DNA of 8,014 bases from Bacillota bacterium (GCA_023453725.1 JAEXTB010000011.1:1-8014), one strand, 5' to 3'. Positions 1-5,114 are shown, numbered from the stretch's first letter. Made by a program: numbers and translations. The notes: generated by a model from the sequence alone, not told the origin.

Positions 1-918
1 GTAAAGCATGCAGCTCACCGCGTCCACCCGAAGACCGTCAAAATGAAATTCCTTTAAATAATAGAAGACGTTGGAGAGCAGGAAACTCTGCACCTGCAGT
101 CGGCCATAGTCAAAGAGCATGGTGCCCCACTGCGGCTGTTCGCTGCGCCGCGGGTCGTCCGGCTCATAGAGCGGCGTGCCGTCAAAAAGCCGCAGGCCGT
201 GTGCATCCCGCGGGAAGTGGGCGCCCACCCAGTCGAGCAGCACGCCTAAGCCGCGCTGGTGCGCGCGGTCCACAAAATACTGAAGGTCTTCGGGCGTACC
301 ATACCGGTTGGTGACCGCATAATACCCGGTCACCTGGTAGCCCCAGCTCATATCCAGCGGATATTCTGCAACCGGCAAAAGCTCAAGATGCGTATAGCCC
401 ATATCCGCCGCGTAGTCCACCAGCTCCTCCGCGAGTTCTCGGTAGGTAAGGCCGTGGCGGAAGGAACCCAAATGCACCTCATAGATATTCATGGGCTCCC
501 GGTATGGGTCCTTACCCTGTTTTCTGGAATAGTACGCCTCATCCTCCCAGTTGTGGACCGGGACACCCCACAGCATGGAGGCCGTGCCCGGACGCTCCTC
601 CGTGCGGGTAGCGTACGGATCAGCGCGCCAATAGAGCGTGCCATCCTGCGCGGTAATGGCGTATTTATATGTGTCACCACGCTTCGCGTTTTCCAGTGTA
701 AGCTCCCAGACGCCGGTATCCGCTACCTGGCGCATGGCGTCCGCCGTTGGGTCAAAGCCATTAAAGCTCCCCGCCACATGCACGGCGCGCGCATTGGGCG
801 CCCAAACCATGAAGCGCCAGCTATTTTTTACGGGGTGCGCGCCGAGCACATTATACGCGCAGGCGCTTTCGCCGGTATTAAAATAATACAGCGCCGTCAA
901 ATCATGCTCCGTTGCCAT
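1..918 (-). CDS. glgB: 1,4-alpha-glucan branching enzyme, N-terminal 306 residues (cut by left edge)
   Basis: This enzyme cuts alpha-1,4 links in a growing glucan and re-attaches the piece through alpha-1,6 bonds, making glycogen branches in the cytoplasm. I translated the minus strand by hand, because the frame has no stop inside the window. An N-terminal carbohydrate-binding (CBM48) domain lies at about residues 20-115 (FMVWAPNARAVHVAGSFNGF), then the family motif YEVHLGSF near 146-153. The GH13 barrel follows, with THLELLP at 176-182, SWGYQ at 191-195, region I DWVGAHFP from D229, and region II DGLRVDAVSCMLY, where D299 is the catalytic nucleophile. The catalytic glutamate and C-terminal domain lie beyond the window. 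Compared with E. coli GlgB, the first ~100 residues (extra N1 domain) are absent, so this is the short form. Region I has Gly where Pro is usual (WVGAH for WVPAH). The start at 918 is fixed by GGGAGGT at 926-932, seven bases upstream. Confidence 0.95.
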   Translation of the reverse strand, partial: MATEHDLTALYYFNTGESACAYNVLGAHPVKNSWRFMVWAPNARAVHVAGSFNGFDPTADAMRQVADTGVWELTLENAKRGDTYKYAITAQDGTLYWRADPYATRTEERPGTASMLWGVPVHNWEDEAYYSRKQGKDPYREPMNIYEVHLGSFRHGLTYRELAEELVDYAADMGYTHLELLPVAEYPLDMSWGYQVTGYYAVTNRYGTPEDLQYFVDRAHQRGLGVLLDWVGAHFPRDAHGLRLFDGTPLYEPDDPRRSEQPQWGTMLFDYGRLQVQSFLLSNVFYYLKEFHFDGLRVDAVSCMLY

Positions 919-951
919 AAGCCGCACCTCCCGAAGATACAGAATTTGAGC

Positions 952-1001
952 GGGCGGACGCGAAAGCGCACCGCCTAAGAATGCCCCCTGGGGCGGACGC
1001 G
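952..1001. repeat. 11-bp direct repeat GGGCGGACGCG, two copies
   Basis: GGGCGGACGCG occurs exactly at 952-962 and 991-1001, 39 bases start to start, inside the glgB leader upstream of its ribosome site. Between the copies lies GCCCC-CT-GGGGC (983-994), which can fold as a tight hairpin. The function is unknown. The pair could be a regulator or RNA-binding site, or chance in GC-rich sequence. Confidence 0.5.
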
Positions 1002-1015
1002 GAATTCCTTTTTTT

Positions 1016-1044
1016 ATCATACCATCGAATACGGCGAGAATGAA
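1016..1044 (-). promoter_or_regulatory. Candidate proximal glgB promoter (extended -10)
   Basis: On the minus strand, TATGAT (1016-1021) is preceded by TGG, giving an extended -10 (TGnTATGAT). A weak -35, TTCATT, sits at 1039-1044 with a 17-base spacer. Transcription would start in or beside a run of seven A residues (complement of 1009-1015) and leave a leader of about 90 bases before glgB. Confidence 0.45.
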
Positions 1045-1201
1045 GTGCCCCCGGAATAAAAAGGATAGCAGAAGACACTGCGCGTTTTATTCAGCGTTTG
1101 CGCAATGCAGCGAGAGGCGTATCAGACGGTTATTAAAGCAAAGAAAGAAGGACACTCAGAGGCCAGTAAGACGTTTCCAATAACATGCTTCTTTTCCTGC
1201 C

Positions 1202-1230
1202 ATTATACCGTAAGTACCCGGAACCCGCAA
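1202..1230 (-). promoter_or_regulatory. Candidate distal minus-strand promoter upstream of glgB
   Basis: A perfect TATAAT (complement of 1202-1207) has TTGCGG (complement of 1225-1230) as a moderate -35 with a 17-base spacer. Transcription would start near 1195, about 277 bases before the glgB ATG. A 17-codon ORF (MLLETSYWPLSVLLSLL) begins just downstream after AGGAAAAGAAGC and could be a leader peptide, but nothing else supports that. Confidence 0.4.
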
Positions 1231-1253
1231 TAGTCGCTGAAGGGGACCTTATC

Positions 1254-1277
1254 CGCAAGTAGAACCGCATACTTGCG
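1254..1277. repeat. 8-bp perfect inverted repeat (hairpin)
   Basis: CGCAAGTA (1254-1261) and TACTTGCG (1270-1277) are perfect complements around an 8-base spacer. There is no T-run on either side, so it does not look like a terminator. It sits about 25 bases upstream of the candidate distal glgB promoter and inside the broken minus-strand frame. Confidence 0.5.
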
Positions 1278-1304
1278 CAGCTTCTGTCTGGCTTTGGCGC
1301 AATA

Positions 1305-1334
1305 GAAAGCCCCGCACATTAACGCGGGGCTTTC
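1305..1334 (-). terminator. Intrinsic terminator downstream of dfx
   Basis: GAAAGCCCCGC (1305-1315) and GCGGGGCTTTC (1324-1334) form a perfect 11-bp stem with an 8-base loop. On the minus strand the stem ends in GGGGCTTTCTATT, a short U-rich tail, and it lies 24 bases past the dfx stop. The stem's A/T-rich outer base would let it work in both directions. Confidence 0.8.
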
Positions 1335-1357
1335 CTAATTATTCAGGAAAATATGCT

Positions 1358-1744
1358 TTACAGCTCAGCCTTCCACAAGCCATGCAGGTTGCAGTATTCA
1401 TACGCGGCAACCGCTTTTGCGCCCTCTGCAAGTTTGAAGGTTGCTTTCGGGGCCTGACCGGGGGCGAGGTACTTTAATTGGCCGCCTTCTTCGGTCTCAA
1501 GATAAATCCACTGGATAAAGTGTTCTTCTACCATAGGATGGGCCACGGAGCCTACGGCAACCGTCACGGTATCGCCATCCACCGTTACAACGGGGATGTG
1601 CTTTTCCGTGGAGGCTTCCACGGTGTTGGCTTCCACCAGCTGCATATGTTCACCGCAGCAGGTCATGGGTGCGCCGGAAGCGTGGAGCATCATGGCAAAA
1701 TTGCCGCAATGTTTACAGCGGTAAAACTTCATTTCCTTCGTCAT
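1358..1744 (-). CDS. dfx: Desulfoferrodoxin (2Fe superoxide reductase)
   Basis: This cytoplasmic non-haem iron protein of anaerobes reduces superoxide to hydrogen peroxide without making oxygen, taking electrons usually from rubredoxin. The 128 residues carry both family domains. The N-terminal desulforedoxin-like FeS4 centre has Cys10, Cys13, Cys29 and Cys30 (CKHCG and TCCGEHM). The C-terminal superoxide reductase domain has the His4Cys iron site: His49 in EKHIPV, His69 in AHPM, His75 in EEHF, Cys118 and His121 in CNLHGLW. The conserved Glu47-Lys48 pair next to the active site is also present. Length and spacing match the classic Desulfovibrio protein, and nothing is missing. The start at 1744 is set by GGAGGA at 1754-1759. 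It has its own promoter and terminator and so appears monocistronic, divergent from the yccF gene. Confidence 0.97.
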   Translation of the reverse strand: MTKEMKFYRCKHCGNFAMMLHASGAPMTCCGEHMQLVEANTVEASTEKHIPVVTVDGDTVTVAVGSVAHPMVEEHFIQWIYLETEEGGQLKYLAPGQAPKATFKLAEGAKAVAAYEYCNLHGLWKAEL

Positions 1745-1770
1745 ACAAATGAGTCCTCCATTTTTTAATA

Positions 1771-1784
1771 TGCCCGAACGGGCA
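1771..1784. promoter_or_regulatory. Palindrome in dfx 5' leader (candidate operator)
   Basis: TGCCCG-AA-CGGGCA is a perfect 6-bp inverted repeat. It lies about 20-33 bases after the predicted dfx transcription start and just upstream of its ribosome site. Its position suits an operator or a small RNA hairpin affecting translation. It does not resemble Fur or PerR boxes, which are AT-rich. Confidence 0.4.
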
Positions 1785-1810
1785 GATGATAAATTTTACA
1801 TGGCATCTTA

Positions 1811-1839
1811 ATTATACAGCGATGTCCGTAAAATAAAAC
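1811..1839 (-). promoter_or_regulatory. dfx promoter
   Basis: A perfect TATAAT -10 (complement of 1811-1816) lies about 67 bases upstream of the dfx ATG. The -35 region (around 1834-1839) is T-rich but has no good TTGACA match, which fits a promoter helped by an activator. A palindromic ACGCGCGCGT at 1843-1852 lies just upstream. Confidence 0.55.
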
Positions 1840-1864
1840 ATCACGCGCGCGTAAATTATTTATG

Positions 1865-1893
1865 TTGCCAGTGTGAAGGCGTTATTGTACCAT
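1865..1893 (+). promoter_or_regulatory. Candidate promoter of the YccF-family gene
   Basis: TTGCCA (1865-1870, five of six matches to -35 consensus) and TACCAT (1888-1893, four of six to -10) are separated by 17 bases. The start would be near 1900, giving a short leader before the GGAGG at 1913-1917. It diverges from the dfx promoter. Confidence 0.45.
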
Positions 1894-1922
1894 TTAGGGA
1901 AAATGCTATTTTGGAGGCATAT

Positions 1923-2288
1923 ATGCGTATACTCGGGAATCTTCTCTGGTTCCTTCTTGGCGGTATTTTATTGGGCCTGTGCTGGACAATCGCCGGGCTT
2001 TTCTGGTGCATCACCATACTGGGCATCCCCTGGGGCGTGCAGTGCTTTAAGTTTGCAAAACTTGCGTTCTTCCCGTTCGGCAAGGAAATTATATACGGCA
2101 CCGGCGCGGGCTCGATTTTAATCAACATCCTGTGGATTGTATTAACCGGCGCCGAGCTTGCGATTATCCACGCTATTGTGGGCCTTGTATTCTGCATTAC
2201 CATCGTGGGCATTCCGTTTGGCCTGCAGTGTTTCAAACTTGCGCAGCTTGCTTTAATGCCCTTTGGCGCGTCTGTCCGGCATGTGTAA
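1923..2288 (+). CDS. yccF: YccF-family (DUF307) small inner-membrane protein
   Basis: The product is a 121-residue, very hydrophobic membrane protein related to E. coli YccF, whose biochemical role is not established. It consists of two copies of the YccF domain. Residues 29-54 (CITILGIPWGVQCFKFAKLA, then FFPFGK) and 91-116 (CITIVGIPFGLQCFKLAQLA, then LMPFGA) are near-identical repeats. Each follows a hydrophobic stretch (about 5-28 and 64-90) likely to cross the membrane. There is no separate signal peptide. I chose the ATG at 1923, five bases after GGAGG (1913-1917). A TTG at 1911 would add four residues but lies inside the ribosome site itself. The gene is followed after 126 bases by a DeoR-type regulator with its own promoter, so co-transcription is possible but not needed. 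No terminator is seen between them. Confidence 0.9.
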   Translation: MRILGNLLWFLLGGILLGLCWTIAGLFWCITILGIPWGVQCFKFAKLAFFPFGKEIIYGTGAGSILINILWIVLTGAELAIIHAIVGLVFCITIVGIPFGLQCFKLAQLALMPFGASVRHV

Positions 2289-2330
2289 CTGTTTTTGTAT
2301 GATATAAAACCGTCCACAGCGAACAAAACC

Positions 2331-2359
2331 TGTTAATTTGATAACATATTGCTTGTTAT
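2331..2359. promoter_or_regulatory. Probable DeoR-type operator (three alternating TGTTA half-sites)
   Basis: TGTTA (2331-2335), TAACA (2342-2346) and TGTTA (2354-2358) alternate in orientation, so two overlapping inverted repeats share the middle half-site. The second is ATAACA-N7-TGTTAT (2341-2359). It overlaps the -35 of the regulator's own promoter. E. coli DeoR recognises TGTTAGAA-type half-sites, so a self-operator is a reasonable inference. Confidence 0.55.
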
Positions 2360-2381
2360 GTTTCATCATCTGGCGTATACT
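2353..2381 (+). promoter_or_regulatory. Promoter of the DeoR-type regulator
   Basis: TTGTTA (2353-2358, four of six) and TATACT (2376-2381, five of six) are separated by exactly 17 bases. Transcription would start near 2388, about 27 bases before the ATG. The -35 lies within the inverted-repeat operator, so a bound repressor would block it. Confidence 0.6.
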
Positions 2382-2414
2382 ATGCATAATGACTAACCGG
2401 ATGGAGGAAGGGCC

Positions 2415-3188
2415 ATGCTCAACGAACGCCGTGCGCAAATACGGGATTATATCGATATCCACGGCGAGGCCACCGTTGCGGAGCTTTTAGAGCTTTGCGG
2501 CGGCTGTTCGAGCATGACGCTTTGGCGGGACCTCAATTATCTGGAACAGGAAGGCTCCGTCCGCCGCACGCGCGGCGGTGCGATTTCCATGCGCTCCATC
2601 CAGCCCGATATCGAAGGGTTATACAGCCAGCGCGCGCAGGAACACACGGTAGAAAAGCGCGCCATCTCCCGCGCTGCCGTGCAGTTTGTGCAAACAAGCC
2701 ACGCCGTCTATATGGATGCGGGCAGCACGCTGATGGGCGTAGCCAAGCTTCTGCCGGATCAGCACTATACCATTATCACGAGCGGTGCCAACATCGCAAT
2801 TGAGCTTTCGCAAAGAAGAAGCTGCAACGTGATTTCTGTCGGCGGGCAGATCAGCGGCAACACGCTGTCCTTCTCCGGCCCGCAGGCCGAAGCGTTTTTA
2901 GACCAGGTGAACATCGACACAGCGCTCATGGCCACCTCCGGGTATTCGCTCACCGGCGGATTTACCTCCGGGTCTTTTAGCGAGCGGCAGCTAAAGCGCA
3001 AAGTGATCGAAAAAGCGTCCCGCGTCGTCATGCTGATGGACCACAGCAAAATGGGCCGTTCGCTTCCTTTTACATTTGCAACGCTCGCGGATATCGACGT
3101 GCTGGTAACGGATGCCAAGCCACCCGAGGAACTCATACAGGAAGCGGAAAAACAGGGCGTGCAGATTGTGGTCGCAAACGCGGAGTAA
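2415..3188 (+). CDS. DeoR/GlpR-family transcriptional regulator
   Basis: The product is a 257-residue cytoplasmic DNA-binding protein of the DeoR/GlpR family, whose members usually repress sugar-use genes and respond to a phosphorylated sugar. The N-terminal winged helix-turn-helix covers about residues 5-57, with the recognition helix near 32-47 (SSMTLWRDLNYLEQEG) and the wing RRTRGGA. The C-terminal sensor (about 75-240) shows DAGST at 101-105, TSGANIAIEL at 122-131, VGGQ at 142-145, a GGFTSGSFSERQLKRK stretch at 181-196 and DHSKMGR at 209-215, as the family has. Two departures are seen: the usual TIRRDL is TLWRDL, and the turn (LCGGCSS) seems one residue longer. GGAGG at 2403-2407 fixes the start. 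The target is unknown. malQ is convergent with it and glgB is nearby, so a role in glucan or sugar use is possible but unproven. Confidence 0.93.
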   Translation: MLNERRAQIRDYIDIHGEATVAELLELCGGCSSMTLWRDLNYLEQEGSVRRTRGGAISMRSIQPDIEGLYSQRAQEHTVEKRAISRAAVQFVQTSHAVYMDAGSTLMGVAKLLPDQHYTIITSGANIAIELSQRRSCNVISVGGQISGNTLSFSGPQAEAFLDQVNIDTALMATSGYSLTGGFTSGSFSERQLKRKVIEKASRVVMLMDHSKMGRSLPFTFATLADIDVLVTDAKPPEELIQEAEKQGVQIVVANAE

Positions 3189-3205
3189 ACGATATGCTGT
3201 AAGAA

Positions 3206-3230
3206 AAGGCCGGAGCAATGCTTCGGCCTT
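3206..3230. terminator. Bidirectional intrinsic terminator between the regulator and malQ
   Basis: AAGGCCGGAGC (3206-3216) pairs with GCTTCGGCCTT (3220-3230) in an 11-bp stem with one G-T wobble and a 3-base loop. It lies 17 bases past the regulator stop and 12 bases past the malQ stop. Reading from malQ the stem runs into CCTTTTCTTAC, a good U-tract. The plus side tail (CCTTGTGTTAC) is weaker. Confidence 0.85.
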
Positions 3231-3242
3231 GTGTTACGCCAT

Positions 3243-4715
3243 TTATCTTCCAAACATAGTTGTCATGCGCCTGATTTTCTCCGCAAGCACATCATCATCC
3301 ATGCCGGGCAGCATGCGCCAGCACCAGTTGCAGCCGGTAGTGCTCGGCGTATTCATGCGCGCAGAACTGTCCAAACCCAAATAGTCCTGCATCTGCGCAA
3401 CAAAAAGATCGGCTACCGAACTCATACCGCCGCGCAAAAAGCCCCAATTGAGCCCCTCACGCGGGTTGAGGCCAAAGTACTCCGCCGCATAGCCCACGGC
3501 TTCCGGGTCCCCGTTTTTCATCCAGCCCATGACGGTATCGTTGTCATGCGTGCCGGTATAGCAGACACACGCGGTGGGATAGGTATGGGGCTGGTAGCAG
3601 CCTACACAGAGCGAATCAAACGCAAACTGCAGCACACGCATGCCGGGATAACCCGCATAGTCCATAAGCGCATATACATCGTCCGTCAGTATGCCAAGGT
3701 CCTCCGCAATTACAGGCAACGCTGGAAAATTCAGCTTAAGCGCATCGATAAACGACTGGCCGGGGCCTTTGCGCCATACGCCGTTCTTTGCGGTCTGCTC
3801 ACCATAGGGCACGCTCCAGTAACTTGCAAACCCCCGGAAATGATCAATGCGCAAAACGTCAAACTGCCTTGCGCTTGCGGCAATCCGCCGCATCCACCAC
3901 GCAAAGCCGTCATGCTCCATACGCGCCCAGTCATAGAGCGGATTTCCCCAAAGCTGACCGTCCGCTGAAAAATAGTCCGGCGGCACGCCCGCCACATGGG
4001 TGGGCCTGCGCGCTTCATCCAATAAAAATAGTTCCGGATTGGCCCAAACGTCCGCAGAATCGAGCGCCACATATATGGGAAGATCGCCGATTAAGCGAAC
4101 CTGCTGCGCCGCGCAATGGGTTTTAAACGCTTCCCACTGCCGGAAGAACAAAAATTGCACATAGGCATAAAAGCGGATTTCATCCTGCAGCAGTTTCCGG
4201 TAATCGGAAAGCGATTCTTCCTGCCGCAGGCGGATTTCTTCCGGCCATTCCATCCAGGAGCGCATGCCAAACCGGGCCTTGAGCGCCATAAACAGGCTGT
4301 AATCCGGCAGCCACACCGCGTTTTCCGTCTCAAACCCGGAAAAGAGCTCATAGTCTCTCGCATATCCGCGAGCATACGCAAGCTTTAACAAAGGAAGGCG
4401 CGCTGCATAAACGGCGCTGTAATCCACCTGTTCCGGATTTGCGCCCCAGTGCTGCGCTTCCACTTCCTCCTGTGTTAAAAGCCCATCCTCAATGAGCAGC
4501 GATAAGTCAATCAGATACGGATTGCCCGCAAACGCGGAAAAAGACTGATAGGGAGAATCGCCAAAGCTTGTAGGGCCGGTCGGTAGCATCTGCCAATAGC
4601 GCTGCCCTGCCTGGTGCAAAAATCCCGCAAAGCGGTATGCCTCCCGCCCTAGCGTGCCGATGCCGTAGGGGGAAGGAAGTGAGGTAATGTGCAATAAAAC
4701 GCCGCTTGCGCGCAT
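3243..4715 (-). CDS. malQ: 4-alpha-glucanotransferase (amylomaltase, GH77)
   Basis: Amylomaltase moves alpha-1,4-glucan segments between maltodextrins in the cytoplasm, releasing glucose and lengthening chains for phosphorylase. The 490-residue product opens with the family start MRASGVLLHITSLPSPYGIG. It contains YWQMLPTGPT at 40-49, SPYQSFSAFAGNPYLIDL at 54-71, IGDLPIYV near 209-216, and all three GH77 catalytic acids: nucleophile Asp291 in LRIDHFRGF, acid/base Glu338 in VIAEDLG, and Asp391 in YTGTHDNDT. The positions agree closely with the Thermus enzyme (293, 340, 395). RMNTPST and the NWxWR motif near the end are present. The start at 4715 is preferred over the upstream ATGs (4730, 4727), because GGAGG at 4721-4725 lies between them and MRASG is the usual N-terminus. 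The gene is preceded by a long leader and ends at the terminator shared with the DeoR-type gene. Confidence 0.97.
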   Translation of the reverse strand: MRASGVLLHITSLPSPYGIGTLGREAYRFAGFLHQAGQRYWQMLPTGPTSFGDSPYQSFSAFAGNPYLIDLSLLIEDGLLTQEEVEAQHWGANPEQVDYSAVYAARLPLLKLAYARGYARDYELFSGFETENAVWLPDYSLFMALKARFGMRSWMEWPEEIRLRQEESLSDYRKLLQDEIRFYAYVQFLFFRQWEAFKTHCAAQQVRLIGDLPIYVALDSADVWANPELFLLDEARRPTHVAGVPPDYFSADGQLWGNPLYDWARMEHDGFAWWMRRIAASARQFDVLRIDHFRGFASYWSVPYGEQTAKNGVWRKGPGQSFIDALKLNFPALPVIAEDLGILTDDVYALMDYAGYPGMRVLQFAFDSLCVGCYQPHTYPTACVCYTGTHDNDTVMGWMKNGDPEAVGYAAEYFGLNPREGLNWGFLRGGMSSVADLFVAQMQDYLGLDSSARMNTPSTTGCNWCWRMLPGMDDDVLAEKIRRMTTMFGR

Positions 4716-4720
4716 AATGG

Positions 4721-4725
4721 CCTCC
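4721..4725 (-). promoter_or_regulatory. malQ ribosome binding site (decides the start)
   Basis: GGAGG lies five bases before the ATG at 4715 and downstream of the two in-frame ATGs at 4730 and 4727. It therefore selects the MRASG start. Confidence 0.8.
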
Positions 4726-4780
4726 ATCATCGGTCGGTTGGAACAGGGACTTGCAGCCTAAAGCAACTCCCAAAACGGTT

Positions 4781-4812
4781 GCACCGCCCGTACCGTACGG
4801 TGCGGGCGGCGC
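4781..4812. repeat. Strong GC-rich hairpin in the malQ leader
   Basis: GCACCGCCCGTACCGT (4781-4796) and ACGGTGCGGGCGGCGC (4797-4812) are nearly perfect complements (16-bp arms with one mismatch and one wobble on either strand). On the malQ transcript the stem is followed by AACCGTTTTGGG, with only four U residues, so it would be a weak terminator at best. It could be an attenuator, an RNA stability element or a protein-binding palindrome. Confidence 0.6.
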
Positions 4813-4827
4813 AGGGCAACGTTCAAC

Positions 4828-4860
4828 GGGCATTCAGACCATGCCATGTACAGGATGCCC
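4828..4860. repeat. Second inverted repeat in the malQ leader
   Basis: GGGCAT (4828-4833) and ATGCCC (4855-4860) are exact complements around 21 bases. The repeat overlaps the stop of the possible small ORF and immediately precedes the stronger hairpin on the malQ transcript. Confidence 0.4.
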
Positions 4861-4983
4861 TATGCATGACAGCAGCCAGGTCTGCAAAGTAGAATGCGCC
4901 GGGTTGATATTCATAACAAACTGCGGATTATAAAACAGCCGCAGCGGTTGCGGTAAGCGCCGCAAACGTTCCCGACGCTTCAT
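4834..4983 (-). CDS. Possible 49-residue small ORF upstream of malQ (unidentified, perhaps leaderless)
   Basis: This short minus-strand frame begins at an ATG at 4983 and ends at TGA (4834-4836). It starts MKRRERLRRLPQPLRLFYN, so the N-terminus is very basic. A more hydrophobic half containing NINPAHSTLQTWLLSCIGHP follows. I recognise no family. It has no ribosome site, but the promoter at 4991-5020 would start transcription at about 4984, one base before the ATG, so a leaderless start is conceivable. It could be a leader peptide for malQ, an independent small basic protein, or a chance frame in a non-coding leader. G+C at third positions is moderate and does not decide the matter. Confidence 0.3.
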   Translation of the reverse strand: MKRRERLRRLPQPLRLFYNPQFVMNINPAHSTLQTWLLSCIGHPVHGMV

Positions 4984-4990
4984 ATACATT

Positions 4991-5020
4991 ATTATACTGC
5001 TCACGCTATGCATCTGTCAA
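4991..5020 (-). promoter_or_regulatory. Minus-strand promoter with consensus hexamers (malQ leader)
   Basis: TTGACA (complement of 5015-5020) and TATAAT (complement of 4991-4996) both match the sigma-70/sigma-A consensus at every base, with an 18-base spacer. The start near 4984 would give malQ a leader of about 269 bases. It is the best promoter match in the window. Confidence 0.85.
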
Positions 5021-5085
5021 CGTGGCGCGGCGCGGCCCTGCAGGCAAAGATGTGCAGGCGAGGCATACGCCGTGCGGGATATTCC

Positions 5086-5114
5086 TTGTGAAACTGCCCT
5101 GTTTCTGCTATACT
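5086..5114 (+). promoter_or_regulatory. mnmG-rsmG promoter (extended -10)
   Basis: TTGTGA (5086-5091) and TATACT (5109-5114) are separated by 17 bases. TGC at 5106-5108 makes an extended -10. Transcription would start near 5121, leaving about 54 bases of leader before the mnmG ATG. Confidence 0.65.

Larger units (their letters stand above)
1017..1319 (-). pseudogene. Protein-like minus-strand frame broken by two stops (unidentified remnant or dispersed element)
   Basis: One minus-strand frame runs from an ATG at 1319 for 38 codons (begins MCGAFYCAKARQKLRKY, ends SDYCGFRVLTV) to TAA at 1203-1205. It continues in the same frame for 26 codons (WQEKKHVIGNV to FFALITV) to TGA at 1122-1124, then 34 codons (from YASRCIAQTLNKT) to TGA at 1017-1019. 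About two thirds of third positions in the first segment are G or C, as in the real genes nearby, but AGA arginine is used. The ATG lies in the loop of the dfx terminator and has no good ribosome site. The first TAA overlaps a TATAAT and the last TGA overlaps a TATGAT. I do not recognise a family with certainty. It may be a decayed gene, a dispersed intergenic repeat whose translation only resembles protein, or chance: two stops in 101 codons is not by itself significant. Confidence 0.3.
919..1357. other. Intergenic region between glgB and dfx
   Basis: No conventional gene is visible in these 439 bases. Going towards glgB (right to left) the region holds the dfx terminator hairpin (1305-1334), a second hairpin (1254-1277), a candidate minus promoter (1202-1230), an extended -10 promoter (1016-1044) and two copies of an 11-base repeat (952-962, 991-1001). 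A minus-strand frame at 1017-1319 reads like protein but contains two stops. If the distal promoter is used, glgB would have a leader of about 277 bases. Confidence 0.7.

Noticed and set aside
259..978. Plus-strand 239-residue frame antisense to glgB
   Set aside because: The minus strand encodes a clear GlgB with all motifs; this frame has no recognisable domain and no ribosome site. It is a by-product of GC-rich codon use.
1171..1260. tRNA-like bits (GGTTC, GGGTTCC) on the minus strand of the glgB-dfx gap
   Set aside because: No acceptor, D-arm or anticodon stem can be formed around them.
2164..2172. DnaA-box-like TTATCCACG
   Set aside because: A single near match inside the YccF coding sequence with no cluster; expected by chance.
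3231..3968. Plus-strand 245-residue frame antisense to malQ
   Set aside because: It is a shadow of MalQ, crosses the shared terminator's flank and shows no domain.
4716..4730. Five-residue N-terminal extension of MalQ (MMEAI)
   Set aside because: The GGAGG that serves MRASG lies inside this extension, and family members start at MRASG or the like.
4751..4933. Plus-strand 60-residue frame between malQ and mnmG
   Set aside because: No ribosome site or promoter on that strand, it runs through the long hairpin, and its composition is not convincing.
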